Part shown: positions 36,593-45,923 of the stretch, in pieces
Position numbering within the stretch: position 1 is the stretch's first letter
Layout of the letters: the number at the start of each line of letters is the position of its first letter
Source of the DNA: an uncultured Aquimarina sp.
GTDB lineage: Bacteria > Bacteroidota > Bacteroidia > Flavobacteriales > Flavobacteriaceae
Assembly (NCBI GenBank): GCA_947501475.1
Contig: CANMWA010000005.1
Coordinates: forward strand, 248,001-312,000
Direction of reading: 5' to 3'
Length of the DNA: 64,000 nt
Translations under genes and position numbers: made by a program
Notes under the pieces: model-generated
The model's input: only the letters and a program-made list of their open reading frames with translations
Database searches by the model: none
What the model was told of the DNA's origin: nothing

Positions 36593-37609
36593 TTATTTAC
36601 TAAAACGATGTAATGAAAAAGTCATTGCACCAAGTAAGAAAAAAGCTGTAATTTGATGGAGTATACCTAATGTTATAGGAACTCTATAGAGTAGTGTAAA
36701 AATCCCTAATACAAACTGAATACAGACTATAATTAATAGCACATGTAGTGAGTTGGTCTGAGTATTGTTCTTTTCTATTTGCTTACTTCGATACCAAACA
36801 AAAACAATAAGCCCAACAACGATATAGGCTAAGTATCTATGTATAAATTGTACTCCGCTTTTTCCTTCTATAAAGTTTTTTATGACTGGAGTTTGCTCTA
36901 TATATACAGATTCATGTATGAGCTGTCCATCATTCATAAATGGCCAATGGTTATGTAATAAACCAGCATCAAGACCAGCAACAAAAGCGCCATAGATTAT
37001 TTGCAGTAGTAGCACGCTCAAAGTCAGTCGAATTAAATTTCTGAATTTTACATTGATTACTTTTTTTGTTGGATAGATTAGATCCAGAGCAACCCAGAAT
37101 GTGTATGCAAAAGTTATAAATGCAGCGGTAAGATGCATGGCAAGCCTGTAATGGCTTACATCGGGTCTGTCAATCAACCCACTTTTGACCATGAACCACC
37201 CTAAAAACCCTTGAAAACCGCCTAATAACATTAATATAATGGATTTTCTTATGGTAGGTTTTGTAAGCTGTTTTCTTATTAGGAAATATAAAAAAGGGAT
37301 TATAAATACTACACCTATAAACCTACCTATGACACGGTGTAGCCATTCCCAGAAATATATGTCCTTAAAATCTTCTAAGGTAAATTGATTATTTATCTTT
37401 TGATATTCTGGATATTGTTTATATAGCTCAAATGCATCATTCCATTCTGTTTCATTCATAGGGGGAATGGTACCCGAAATTAATTTGTAATTAGAAATAG
37501 ATAGACCAGAGTGTGTAAGTCGGGTAATACCACCTATTACCACCATAATAAAAATTAATAAACACCCTGTGAGTAGCCAGTATATTACTTTTTTATTGTC
37601 TTTTTTCAT
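36593..37609 (-). CDS. ctaA: Heme A synthase (COX15/CtaA)
   Basis: A 338-aa membrane protein that oxidises the C8 methyl of heme O to the formyl of heme A for cytochrome oxidases. Eight hydrophobic segments in two four-helix halves are visible, with conserved histidine helices (LTHSGLSISN, EWLHRVIGRFIGV, SHYRLAMHLTAAF, FIHRYLAYIVVG, LHQITAFFLLG) that bind heme. Its length is normal. In the same direction, 16 bases after the tRNA nucleotidyltransferase gene. Cytochrome oxidase genes are not in this window. Confidence 0.94.
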   Translation of the reverse strand: MKKDNKKVIYWLLTGCLLIFIMVVIGGITRLTHSGLSISNYKLISGTIPPMNETEWNDAFELYKQYPEYQKINNQFTLEDFKDIYFWEWLHRVIGRFIGVVFIIPFLYFLIRKQLTKPTIRKSIILMLLGGFQGFLGWFMVKSGLIDRPDVSHYRLAMHLTAAFITFAYTFWVALDLIYPTKKVINVKFRNLIRLTLSVLLLQIIYGAFVAGLDAGLLHNHWPFMNDGQLIHESVYIEQTPVIKNFIEGKSGVQFIHRYLAYIVVGLIVFVWYRSKQIEKNNTQTNSLHVLLIIVCIQFVLGIFTLLYRVPITLGILHQITAFFLLGAMTFSLHRFSK

Positions 37610-37610
37610 C

Positions 37611-37650
37611 TACTTTGAAACTTTGCTACTTTGTATCTTTGTTACTTTCA
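37611..37650. repeat. Five tandem 8-bp repeats over the cca stop
   Basis: TACTTTGA, AACTTTGC, TACTTTGT, ATCTTTGT and TACTTTCA follow each other without a gap. The array covers the last codons and stop of the tRNA nucleotidyltransferase gene and reaches almost to the ctaA start. Similar CTTTG-word runs are common in flavobacterial intergenic DNA. Confidence 0.6.
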
Positions 37651-39068
37651 ATAATCAATCCTAATTCTTTGCCTTTTTGAAGCATAAATTTATGAGCCGC
37701 ATCATGTTCATTCGGTATTACACCTTCTAGAATAGCTTCTTTTATAGCTTCTTTAATAATGCCTATTTCACGAGAGGGCTTTATCTTAAATGCTTTCATG
37801 ATCTCTTCACCAGTAATTGGTGGTTGAAAATTACGGACATGGTCTCGTTCTTCAACTTCAATCATTTTTTGTCGTACAATTTTAAAATTATTATGGTATT
37901 TTTTAAATTTTTTAGGATTTTTGGTGGTGATATCAGCCTCGCATAGTGTCATTAGTTCTTCGATATAATCGCCAGCATCAAATACCAATCTACGCACAGC
38001 AGAATCTGTAACATCTGTTGCAATTACTATAGGTCTAGAACTCATTAATACCATTTTTTGTACAAATTTCATTTTCTCATTCAATGGCATTTTAAGGCGT
38101 TTAAATAGTTTGAATACCATTTTTGAACCTACAAATTCATGCCCGTGGAAAGTCCAACCAGCCTTTTTACTGAATTTTTTGGTAGGAGCCTTGCCTATGT
38201 CATGTAATAATGCTGCCCAGCGTAGCCAAAGATCATCAGTGTTTTCTGAGATATTATCAACTACTTCTAATGTATGGTAGAAATTATCTTTATGGCGTTG
38301 TCCTTCAATTTCATCAATGCCTTTTAGCGCAATTAATTCTGGCAAGATATAGTCTAAAAGTTCAGTTTTTTCTAGTAATTTAAAACCAACAGAAGGTGTA
38401 TTGCTACTCATGATTTTGTGCAACTCATCTACAATCCTTTCTTTGGTAATGATTTTTATTCGGTCCTTGTTCTTGGTTATTGCTTTAAGAGATTTTTCTT
38501 CTATCTTAAAGTTTAGTTGTGTAGCAAAACGAATGGCACGCATCATTCGCAATGGATCATCAGAGTATGTTATATCTGGATCTAATGGTGTACGAATGAT
38601 TTTCGATTTCAAATCATCGATACCTTCAAATGGGTCAAGCAAGTCTCCAAAGTTTTTGCTGGCAAGATTTATTGCAAGCGCATTGATGGTGAAATCACGT
38701 CTATTTTGGTCATCTTGTAAAGAACCATTTTCTACAGTAGGATTACGGCTATTTTCGGAGTAAGATTCTTTACGGGCACCAACAAATTCTACCTCGATAT
38801 CATCTGTTCTTAGCATTGCTGTACCGTATGTTTTGAATACTTGAACTTTTGGATTATTTGGCAATAGTTTTGAGACTTCTTTGGCTAGTTCTATCCCACT
38901 GCCAATAGCAACAATATCAATATCTTTTGCGGTTCCTCTTTGCAATATATGATCTCTAACAAATCCTCCAATAACATAACAATCTAGTGTAAGACTAGCT
39001 GCAGCTTGTGTAATTGTATTGAATATGGGGTGTTGTAAAGCCTCTTTATAATTCTTAGTTTCCGACAT
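37626..39068 (-). CDS. cca: CCA-adding tRNA nucleotidyltransferase / poly(A) polymerase family with HD domain
   Basis: A 480-aa cytoplasmic enzyme. The nucleotidyltransferase head has [12 protein letters not shown] and [10 protein letters not shown] (the metal-binding acids), then [12 protein letters not shown], the RNA-binding tail, and an HD domain ([18 protein letters not shown]). The combination of family X-like head and HD domain is the bacterial cca/pcnB class; in this phylum these genes are usually annotated as CCA tRNA nucleotidyltransferase. Repairs the 3' CCA end of tRNAs, or adds poly(A); the choice cannot be made by eye. Follows the tsaC gene by 8 bp. Confidence 0.9.
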   Translation of the reverse strand: MSETKNYKEALQHPIFNTITQAAASLTLDCYVIGGFVRDHILQRGTAKDIDIVAIGSGIELAKEVSKLLPNNPKVQVFKTYGTAMLRTDDIEVEFVGARKESYSENSRNPTVENGSLQDDQNRRDFTINALAINLASKNFGDLLDPFEGIDDLKSKIIRTPLDPDITYSDDPLRMMRAIRFATQLNFKIEEKSLKAITKNKDRIKIITKERIVDELHKIMSSNTPSVGFKLLEKTELLDYILPELIALKGIDEIEGQRHKDNFYHTLEVVDNISENTDDLWLRWAALLHDIGKAPTKKFSKKAGWTFHGHEFVGSKMVFKLFKRLKMPLNEKMKFVQKMVLMSSRPIVIATDVTDSAVRRLVFDAGDYIEELMTLCEADITTKNPKKFKKYHNNFKIVRQKMIEVEERDHVRNFQPPITGEEIMKAFKIKPSREIGIIKEAIKEAILEGVIPNEHDAAHKFMLQKGKELGLIIESNKDTK

Positions 39069-39076
39069 GAATCAAT

Positions 39077-39646
39077 TTACTTCCTAATAATTTTTACAGT
39101 ACTATCACCCCCGATTTTGATAATTGAAGATGGTTTAGCACCTTTATTTTGTAGTGGCAAATTTACAACATAGTCTACGCCTTCCAAAATAGCTGAATCT
39201 ATTTCTTTAAAGTTTTTTGGAGTGGGAGCTCCACTTATATTTGCCGAAGTTGATATAATAGGGCGTTTTAGTTTTCGGATTAATTTACCACAAAAAGGAT
39301 CTCGCACTACGCGAATACCTAATGTGTTATCATCTGCAATAATATTCTCTGCTACTCTTAAGGGTCGATCATAAATTATAGTAGTAGCTTTTGTAGCGTA
39401 TTTTAGGATGTCATAGGCCACCTCTGGTACTTCTTCTACATACTGTTGCAACATCTTAAAATCACTTACCAAACAGATCATAGATTTGCTTTCTTGACGT
39501 TTTTTCAATGCAAACACTTTGTCTATAGCCGCGGCATTGGTTGCATCACAACCAATACCCCATACAGTATCTGTCGGGTATAATATTAGCCCTCCTTTTT
39601 TAAGAATAGGAACAGCTTTTTCGATTTCTATATATAGATCTGACAT
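39077..39646 (-). CDS. tsaC: L-threonylcarbamoyladenylate synthase
   Basis: Makes threonylcarbamoyl-AMP from threonine, bicarbonate and ATP for the t6A modification of tRNA. The 189-aa product has the single Sua5/YciO/YrdC domain: KGGLILYPTDTVWGIGCDATN, split here as LILYPTDTVWGIGCD; LRVVRDP-like GIRVVRDPFC; and STSANISGAPTP. The domain starts right after the ATG at 39646 (MSDLYIEI); an upstream start at 39757 adds 37 non-homologous residues. The C-terminus is short, so it is the TsaC, not the longer Sua5, type. First of a minus-strand operon with cca and ctaA. Confidence 0.93.
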   Translation of the reverse strand: MSDLYIEIEKAVPILKKGGLILYPTDTVWGIGCDATNAAAIDKVFALKKRQESKSMICLVSDFKMLQQYVEEVPEVAYDILKYATKATTIIYDRPLRVAENIIADDNTLGIRVVRDPFCGKLIRKLKRPIISTSANISGAPTPKNFKEIDSAILEGVDYVVNLPLQNKGAKPSSIIKIGGDSTVKIIRK

Positions 39647-39772
39647 AGTTGAATATAAATTTAATAGAAAGGCCAAAGTTATTAGAAATAATATGAAATC
39701 CTTAAAAACAGTTCTTTTTGTTTTGTGGAATTGAAAGCACTTTAAATGAATTATCATATCTGAAGATGTTGT

Positions 39773-39802
39773 TGATAAAATTTACGTGCTGAAATTTTAT
39801 CA
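39773..39802. repeat. Inverted repeat between tsaC and a lipoprotein gene
   Basis: Perfect 11-bp arms TGATAAAATTT (39773-39783) and AAATTTTATCA (39792-39802) with an 8-base loop ACGTGCTG. No T-run follows, so it is not a terminator. It lies in the 286-base gap between divergent genes and may be an operator; the rest of the gap shows nothing else clear. Confidence 0.5.
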
Positions 39803-39931
39803 TAAATAAGTCCTGAATCTTTATAAAGTAGAAGATACAGAACTTCATCTTTTTTTAGAAACTATACTTTTGAACAAACCACTTATCTGGGAGGTGGATA
39901 ATTTCCAGTTATTCTAAATTTATAATATAAA

Positions 39932-40894
39932 ATGAAAAATTATTTTGCTTTAGCCCTATTTAGCTTGCTCTTATTTGGTTGTTCAACTGATCAAATAGAA
40001 GAGGGAGTTATAGAAACCAATACAAGTACTTCAGAATTTAATAAAGAAATATTTTCTTTTAAGAATGAACAAGAATTTGTCGATCGTTATGAAGAATTTT
40101 CAAAATTAAGCATAGAAGAATTAGAGATGAATTCTTTTTTCTCATTTGATAGGAATATAGATGCCTCACCTGCAATTCAAGGAATTTTAAATGATGATAA
40201 TGAATTTAAAGTAGCAGGTAAAACTATTTGGTTTGATCAAGGGAATTTCTACGAAATCGATGATGACTCTGAAATTGAGACCCAAAAGAAGAGCAAGAAA
40301 GGTCTTAAAGTAGTTGGTTCTGTATCTACTTCTAATGAAGATGTAAATACCAATAGCAAATATGTTATTATGAATGTAGGTAATGCTCCTCATCCTAGAC
40401 ATACTGTGGCACCATATCAACGTCAATTCAGAAAACAACGCTATGTAGAAGATTGTGGTAATGGTAAAATTCAAGGACCTTCACGTAGAGAATTTAAGTA
40501 TGTTAATGAACTTTATTCAGAATATGTAAATTATAGTAATTTTCATGCTTACACCCTTTATTTGAGAGTTAAATTAGAGTATAATATTCGAGGTAGATCT
40601 TGGAGGCTTTCTGGAGAAGGGAGAGAAATTTCAATTGATTTTTATGATCAATCAACTTTAAGACATAATGACGGTACGATTCTTACGGATTACAGTCAGA
40701 ACCCACCTACTTTTAGACATACATTCTCTTCAGATTGTGCCTCACATCAATATGTACGCCTTAGATATTATTATACATATCACCAATTATCACCAAGGTT
40801 ATATCATTGGAAAGCTGGAGCTTTTGGAACAATAACCCAAAAAATGGTTGGAGATGTAGAAAGTAATCGTTGGACAAGCTCTGTGAGCTTCTAA
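39932..40894 (+). CDS. Lipoprotein of unknown function (family with the 52-kb protein)
   Basis: A 320-aa lipoprotein with lipobox LLLFGC (Cys17) and an early acidic stretch. After it, KNEQEFVDRYEEFSKLSIEEL and SFFSFDRN are followed by GILNDDNEFKVAGKTIWFDQ, a module also seen in the larger lipoprotein ending at 53718. The C-terminal half is beta-rich (RREFKYVNELYSEYVNYS, GEGREISIDFYDQST). No function known. Such paired surface lipoproteins are common in Bacteroidota. Ends in a strong terminator. Confidence 0.75.
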   Translation: MKNYFALALFSLLLFGCSTDQIEEGVIETNTSTSEFNKEIFSFKNEQEFVDRYEEFSKLSIEELEMNSFFSFDRNIDASPAIQGILNDDNEFKVAGKTIWFDQGNFYEIDDDSEIETQKKSKKGLKVVGSVSTSNEDVNTNSKYVIMNVGNAPHPRHTVAPYQRQFRKQRYVEDCGNGKIQGPSRREFKYVNELYSEYVNYSNFHAYTLYLRVKLEYNIRGRSWRLSGEGREISIDFYDQSTLRHNDGTILTDYSQNPPTFRHTFSSDCASHQYVRLRYYYTYHQLSPRLYHWKAGAFGTITQKMVGDVESNRWTSSVSF

Positions 40895-40933
40895 ACAAGC
40901 CCAGTTAACGTAAATTCGATATAAAGTTGGTAT

Positions 40934-40971
40934 AAAAAGCGAACTCTAGTAATCTAGAGTTCGCTTTTTTA
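40934..40971. terminator. Bidirectional terminator
   Basis: AAAAAGCGAACTCTAG / CTAGAGTTCGCTTTTT, 15-16 bp stem with a short loop and T-runs at both ends, between convergent genes. Confidence 0.92.
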
Positions 40972-40997
40972 TTGCACGAACCGAATTTATGTATTTT

Positions 40998-42137
40998 TTA
41001 GACAAGGGATTTGAATACTTCTCTCATCTTATTCCCCCATATGTCCCAATTAAGTTCGGTATCATATTTATCTCGTGATGATATAGCTAATTTTTTTAGT
41101 TGGTCGGTATCTTCAAAAAGTGATTCTATTTTTTGAGCATAGTCTTTGGGTTTTGCTTCTATTGGTAACGTGTACCCATTGATATCTTCTTCTATAATAG
41201 AAGGTACTCCTCCTGTATTGGTTGTGATAATAGGCATTCCAAAAGCATTAGCTTCACAAAATACGATAGGAGTACAGTCTGCTCTAGTGGGGACAAATAA
41301 GATATGACTTGTTGATAATAGTTTATTAAAAGCAATCCTATCTTCTTCTTTGTTTTTATTTAAAAAAGGAATTACGGTCATTTTTGGATGTTTTTTGGGT
41401 GGAGTACAGCCACAAACGGTAAGATGAAAATTATCATGTTTTTTAGAGAGAAGTTCAATAGTCTCTAATACAATATCTCCTCCTTTTCTTACCCAATCAA
41501 CACCCAAAAAAAGAATATTGATCTTATCTTCATAATTCTTTATGATTTCATTTTTTGGTGGAGCTGTATCTATATTAGCGCCAAACTTTATAACCACTGG
41601 ATTTTTTGCGTTATAATACGATTTGGCATAATCTGCTGCCCAAGAAGATGAAAAAACCTGCACTGCAGAATTATCGATTGATTTTTGTTCTATTGAATTA
41701 GCCTCGTCTATCGATTTTTGTGAGATCCCTGAAAAAGATCCATAATACCCTTTAATTTGGTTAAAAGAGGTGTCTCCTAAATGACAAATAGGAATATCTG
41801 TTTTTAGATGTGCAATTTCTATACAACCTACGGGAGCAAAGATGATATCTATGTCTTTTCTTTTTAGTTTTTTGGTAATTATTTTTGCGTAATACTTACT
41901 TCTTAGGTTACAATGTGCTCGATTGTATTTCTTTTTATAAAGCATTTTATGTTGCAAATTTCGTAATTTCAGAAAAAAACTTAATAAAAAATGTAATTTA
42001 AAAGGAGCAATGACTTCAACATTTGAAAATTCATTTTCTAATGCAGTGAGCATTCTGTAATGAGTACCAGACCAGGCTTTTCTATCTCTTGGATTATTTG
42101 ATGAGACATATGCAACAGTTATATTTTCTTTTTCCAT
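40998..42137 (-). CDS. Glycosyltransferase family 4
   Basis: A 379-aa GT-B fold retaining transferase. The C-terminal nucleotide-sugar domain has NILFLGVDWVRKGGDIVLETI and the E-x7-E motif in CEANAFGMPIITTNTGG with VPSIIEEDINGY. The N-terminal half has the acceptor-binding region (VAYVSSNNPRD, AWSGTHYRML). Transfers sugar from a nucleotide donor to a lipid or oligosaccharide acceptor, here part of the envelope-glycan cluster 41-47.8 kb. Donor and linkage cannot be read. Confidence 0.9.
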   Translation of the reverse strand: MEKENITVAYVSSNNPRDRKAWSGTHYRMLTALENEFSNVEVIAPFKLHFLLSFFLKLRNLQHKMLYKKKYNRAHCNLRSKYYAKIITKKLKRKDIDIIFAPVGCIEIAHLKTDIPICHLGDTSFNQIKGYYGSFSGISQKSIDEANSIEQKSIDNSAVQVFSSSWAADYAKSYYNAKNPVVIKFGANIDTAPPKNEIIKNYEDKINILFLGVDWVRKGGDIVLETIELLSKKHDNFHLTVCGCTPPKKHPKMTVIPFLNKNKEEDRIAFNKLLSTSHILFVPTRADCTPIVFCEANAFGMPIITTNTGGVPSIIEEDINGYTLPIEAKPKDYAQKIESLFEDTDQLKKLAISSRDKYDTELNWDIWGNKMREVFKSLV

Positions 42138-42256
42138 AAATATGACTAATACAATTTTATTATTAAATCGTTAAACGAAAGGCAACTATAACTATGCACT
42201 GATTTCTTCTGCATAGATATGAATATGGGTTTTATTTCTTACGAATATAAACTTTT

Positions 42257-43063
42257 TCACTTTTTAATTATAAGCCGTTTAAGGCTTTTGGATACTTGCT
42301 TATATAAGGGAATTATTTTTTCTCCAATATCATATTTATATTCTCCAATTATATTACTAAACTGTTGGGCTACAAAATTGAATGATATTTGATCATTGAT
42401 CCCACATTCATAAATGTTTTTTTTCCAGGTTTCTTGAATGTTTTTGGTTTCTGGGTGTTTCAGGTTATGAATAATATAACCACATTGATAATGCATATCA
42501 TGTTTTGAAGAAAACCCTTTGTCAATATTATTATTAATATATGTAGTATATTGATCTTTTTCTCTAACATATCTTTCTTGATACATTGATTCATCGTACT
42601 CTTTTGCAATGTTTGCCACAAAAGGATGTTTATGTAGCATCATAGCCAGATTTGTATTCCACTCTGCAATTGTTTTTATAGATCCTTCTACATTAACATC
42701 AAATTTGTTGTCAAACCAAACAACATAATCATAAGTATTAGGTAAGAATTGCTGAGGATGTACTTTTAACGGTTTACAGGCCATGGTATAAAACCTTTCT
42801 CTGTCGATCTCATCTAATTTTGATAGATCCTCCATTTTATATTTTTTGAGAGGATTGTCAAGAGTTAATTCTGACATTAAATTCATTGTATCCTCAATAA
42901 ATATTGGAACCCACTGTTTTTTTTTTAATTTCTTAAATACTCTTTTGTTATTAGTTATATAGTATCCATCATATTGAGGTGGTTTTTTTGGAATTTTTGC
43001 TTTTGCTTTTGGACCGATATATCCAGTTACAAATGCAATATTTGGAAAATTAGAAACATCCAT
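42257..43063 (-). CDS. DUF616-like putative glycosyltransferase
   Basis: A 268-aa protein. NIAFVTGYIGPK at the start, the DCKP-like KPLKVHPQQFLPNTYDYVVWFDNKFDV (the YDYVVWFDNK segment holds an Asp pair like a metal-binding DxD) and GINDQISFNFVAQQ match the DUF616/TOD1-like family, thought to be GT-A type transferases of plants and bacteria. No membrane segment. Lies inside the glycosyltransferase cluster, which supports the assignment. Family-level confidence only; donor sugar unknown. Confidence 0.7.
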   Translation of the reverse strand: MDVSNFPNIAFVTGYIGPKAKAKIPKKPPQYDGYYITNNKRVFKKLKKKQWVPIFIEDTMNLMSELTLDNPLKKYKMEDLSKLDEIDRERFYTMACKPLKVHPQQFLPNTYDYVVWFDNKFDVNVEGSIKTIAEWNTNLAMMLHKHPFVANIAKEYDESMYQERYVREKDQYTTYINNNIDKGFSSKHDMHYQCGYIIHNLKHPETKNIQETWKKNIYECGINDQISFNFVAQQFSNIIGEYKYDIGEKIIPLYKQVSKSLKRLIIKK

Positions 43064-43151
43064 TTTTTTTACTTTTTATGGCTTAGTAGTTTTGTTGATT
43101 ATATGTGTAATCTATTTACTTCTTACCGAGCAATTATGAACTGTATTTAGA

Positions 43152-44081
43152 TCAAATTACTGATTTGATTTCTTGTTTATGTTTTATAGACCTGGTTAAA
43201 GGGGCTTGTAAAAATAGAGTATACCATAAAGGCCAATATTTGGGTTTAATAATGCTAATAAAGAAATATCGAATCTGTAAGTATGTCAATAAAATATAAA
43301 ACGGAATAATCCCATAATGTTTTTTTAGTACATAAAGTAAAGAAATCTTTAGCTCTGTTTTTATAATTACCGAATGATTTGTACTCGCACCATGATAGTG
43401 TATATATTTGGTATCAGGAACTAGATAGGCGGTTTTGTTAATTTTTGTAAGACGTTTACAGATGTCTGTTTCTTCATAATAGAGGAAAATATTAGTATCA
43501 AAACCTCCAACTTGATTAAAATCTTCTGCTCTAAAAAATATAAAGCTACCAGCTACAAATTGTATTTTTTGTGGACTTGAATAAAAACTCTTCCGGTTAG
43601 GGTATTTTTTAGGATTTATGAGTTGTAAAAATTTTCTTCCTAAAAGCTCCTTGCCTAAAGATGCATAATGATCAAAAGCAGGTAGTAAATCTCTATTCTC
43701 GGTAAGAGATTGAGGTCCACAAACACCAACATCCGGCCTTTCATCCATAAAACTTTTTAAAGATAAAAGACAATCACTTTCTAAAATAGTATCATTATTT
43801 ATAAATGCTAAGTAATTACCTTTTGCTTTTTGTACTCCTATCATATTACCACCGCCAAAACCTGTATTAATATTACTTCGTATTAATTCTATTGGGATAT
43901 TAGATTCGATAGAATTTATATACGTTTGTAGCGTTTTAAAACTTGCTTTTTCTGAAGCATTGTCTACCACAATATATTGACATGATAATTGAGAAGAAGT
44001 ATGTTCTACAATTGATTTTATACAGTTTATAGTATACTCAGATGAATTGTAATTAATAATTATAATCGAAATATCGAACAT
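43152..44081 (-). CDS. Glycosyltransferase family 2 (rhamnosyltransferase-like)
   Basis: A 309-aa GT-A fold inverting transferase with DISIIIINYNSSEYTINCIKSI, the acidic INNDTILESDCL as the DxD-type metal motif, and FLYYEETDICKRL as the acceptor/catalytic base region. Members make rhamnan or similar LPS and capsule glycans. Part of the 41-48 kb cluster; co-directional with its neighbours with 80-90 base gaps. Confidence 0.88.
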   Translation of the reverse strand: MFDISIIIINYNSSEYTINCIKSIVEHTSSQLSCQYIVVDNASEKASFKTLQTYINSIESNIPIELIRSNINTGFGGGNMIGVQKAKGNYLAFINNDTILESDCLLSLKSFMDERPDVGVCGPQSLTENRDLLPAFDHYASLGKELLGRKFLQLINPKKYPNRKSFYSSPQKIQFVAGSFIFFRAEDFNQVGGFDTNIFLYYEETDICKRLTKINKTAYLVPDTKYIHYHGASTNHSVIIKTELKISLLYVLKKHYGIIPFYILLTYLQIRYFFISIIKPKYWPLWYTLFLQAPLTRSIKHKQEIKSVI

Positions 44082-44163
44082 AGTTGTTTTTTTAAAGATA
44101 ATGTTTCACAGACATTACATCATTTTTGCAATAATTACTGCTATTAATATATAATATTGCTTT

Positions 44164-45024
44164 TTATGGATTTTTTTCTAGAATTAAATGTTGAAATTTA
44201 TCTTGATTTTCTGCAAGAGTTTTTTGTAAATAATTCGGGTAGTTATGATCGATTTCTTGTATTTCAAACTCTGACCCATCATTAAAGAGATCAATACCAT
44301 TTTTTAATTTATGCTTAATGTCATCAATGTCTTTGTATTCTGGGAGATTAAATTCTGTATGAGCAAAAGCTTCAAGTTTTTCAATAATTTTTTGCGCTCC
44401 TCCCAAATAACTAAAATGCCACCCTGCATTAGGTATTATTTTATACTTAACCCTTTTTCTTCTTTTTGTTGCTTTATCCCTTGTTTTTTGAGGTGTAGTA
44501 AGCTTATGATACGGCAAGATTACCGTTCCGTGCCAAATGCCATTTTCTTTAGCATCCTCTCTTGATATTTTACCATTTCTGTCATAAATAATTCTATTAT
44601 TTAGATAGTAGTATGAAACATGTTGCCGAAGTATTAAAATCTCTTTGAGAGAATTTGCGTAAGTGCTAATGATTTCTGTATTAGGGATTTCATCTACATC
44701 AGATATCATAATGGTATCATCAGGATTACAATTTTTTAACCCTTGAGCAATTTGGTTTCTTTGATGAAACTCCATTTTCCAGGAAGAAAAAGGATTGAAA
44801 ACAGGAACGAATTTTGGGTGTTTTGTTACTTCAACATGAATTATTTTATCCAAAAAAGGAGCAAAACGCTTCTTGTTTTCTTTAAAGTATAAAGGTTTTT
44901 GATTGTTTTGAAAAGTTCTATCTGACTCTACTATTACGAATTTGTCTACATGATTAGATAACTCATTTAATCTAATTTCTAGTAAATCTAATTCGTTAAA
45001 GAATGTAAAACAATCATATATCAT
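44164..45024 (-). CDS. Glycosyltransferase family 17
   Basis: A 286-aa transferase of the GT17 type: MIYDCFTFFNELDLLEIRL at the start and FVIVESDRTFQ, followed by SDVDEIPN as the metal-binding acids and GWHFSYLGG near the end. Related eukaryotic enzymes add bisecting GlcNAc, and bacterial members are found in LPS or capsule loci. The ATG at 45024 is used; the frame could start at TTG 45054, which adds ten residues of no family similarity. Divergent from the sugar kinase gene. Confidence 0.88.
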   Translation of the reverse strand: MIYDCFTFFNELDLLEIRLNELSNHVDKFVIVESDRTFQNNQKPLYFKENKKRFAPFLDKIIHVEVTKHPKFVPVFNPFSSWKMEFHQRNQIAQGLKNCNPDDTIMISDVDEIPNTEIISTYANSLKEILILRQHVSYYYLNNRIIYDRNGKISREDAKENGIWHGTVILPYHKLTTPQKTRDKATKRRKRVKYKIIPNAGWHFSYLGGAQKIIEKLEAFAHTEFNLPEYKDIDDIKHKLKNGIDLFNDGSEFEIQEIDHNYPNYLQKTLAENQDKFQHLILEKNP

Positions 45025-45111
45025 AAATAAAGAGTTGAGGTTTTTCTGCTGCAAAATTAACTTTTTATAAATAACAAGGAACTTTAAGAAGATAAAAAAA
45101 TACTAATTACC

Positions 45112-45119
45112 TACCTTTG
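45112..45119 (+). promoter_or_regulatory. -7 promoter box of the sugar-kinase gene
   Basis: TACCTTTG fits TAnnTTTG, 18 bases before the ATG at 45138. A -33 TTG is not evident. A leader of about 13 bases would result. Confidence 0.5.
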
Positions 45120-45137
45120 TTCATTATTTTTTGCAAT

Positions 45138-45920
45138 ATGCCAAACCAATTTAAGATACACTCATCACATATAGCTTTTAAAGCTGATGTAAAACAAGCT
45201 ATAGATGATTTTGACACCTACAAAGAGATCCTTGGGGCTGCAGAACGAAATGTTATAAAAATCATTGAAATAAATGGTGTAAAGTGTACTATAAAATCTT
45301 TTAAGGTTCCTAATTTTATTAATCAGGTAGCTTATCGTTTTTTTAGAAAATCAAAAGCAGAACGATCTTATAATTATGCTAATAAATTATTAGAATTAGA
45401 GATTAAAACTCCTGCTCCTATTGCGTATGATTTGAATACAACTCTTTTTTTGTTTAAAAAAAGCTATTATGTAAGTGAATTATTAGCGTATAACTTAACG
45501 TATCGCGAATTAGTACATGAGCCAGATTATCCTGATCATGAAAATATCTTAAGAGCGTTTACAAGATTTACTTACGATTTGCATCAAAAAGGAGTATTGT
45601 TCTTAGACCATTCTCCTGGAAATACTTTAATTGTAAAAACAAGTTCAGGCTATGATTTCTATTTGGTAGACCTTAATAGAATGCAGTTTAAGGATATGGA
45701 TATGGATGCTCGTATTCAGAACTTTGCACGATTAACTCCTAAAAAAGAAATGGTTGAGATAATGGCAAATGAATATGCAAAACTAACGGGAGAGCATGAA
45801 CCCATGATTTTTGAAAAAATGTGGGGATTGACCGAAGCTTTTCAAAAGAAATATCACGGTAAAATTGCTTTGAAAAGAAAAATTTTCTTTTGGCGTAAAA
45901 AATATAAAAATATAGAGTAA
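45138..45920 (+). CDS. LPS-core sugar kinase-like (InaA/WaaP/KdkA family)
   Basis: A 260-aa kinase of the lipopolysaccharide-kinase family. FNKIFIKVP-like N-lobe segments (KCTIKSFKVPNFINQVAYRF in part: GVKCTIKSFKVPN) carry the Lys for ATP, and the catalytic loop HQKGVLFLDHSPGNTLIV has the D-x4-N pattern, with the metal-binding Asp in FYLVDLNRM. These enzymes phosphorylate heptose or Kdo in the LPS core, stabilising the outer membrane. Transcribed opposite to the surrounding transferases, ending three bases before the convergent GT2 stop. Substrate inferred from context only. Confidence 0.82.
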   Translation: MPNQFKIHSSHIAFKADVKQAIDDFDTYKEILGAAERNVIKIIEINGVKCTIKSFKVPNFINQVAYRFFRKSKAERSYNYANKLLELEIKTPAPIAYDLNTTLFLFKKSYYVSELLAYNLTYRELVHEPDYPDHENILRAFTRFTYDLHQKGVLFLDHSPGNTLIVKTSSGYDFYLVDLNRMQFKDMDMDARIQNFARLTPKKEMVEIMANEYAKLTGEHEPMIFEKMWGLTEAFQKKYHGKIALKRKIFFWRKKYKNIE

Positions 45921-45923
45921 GTC

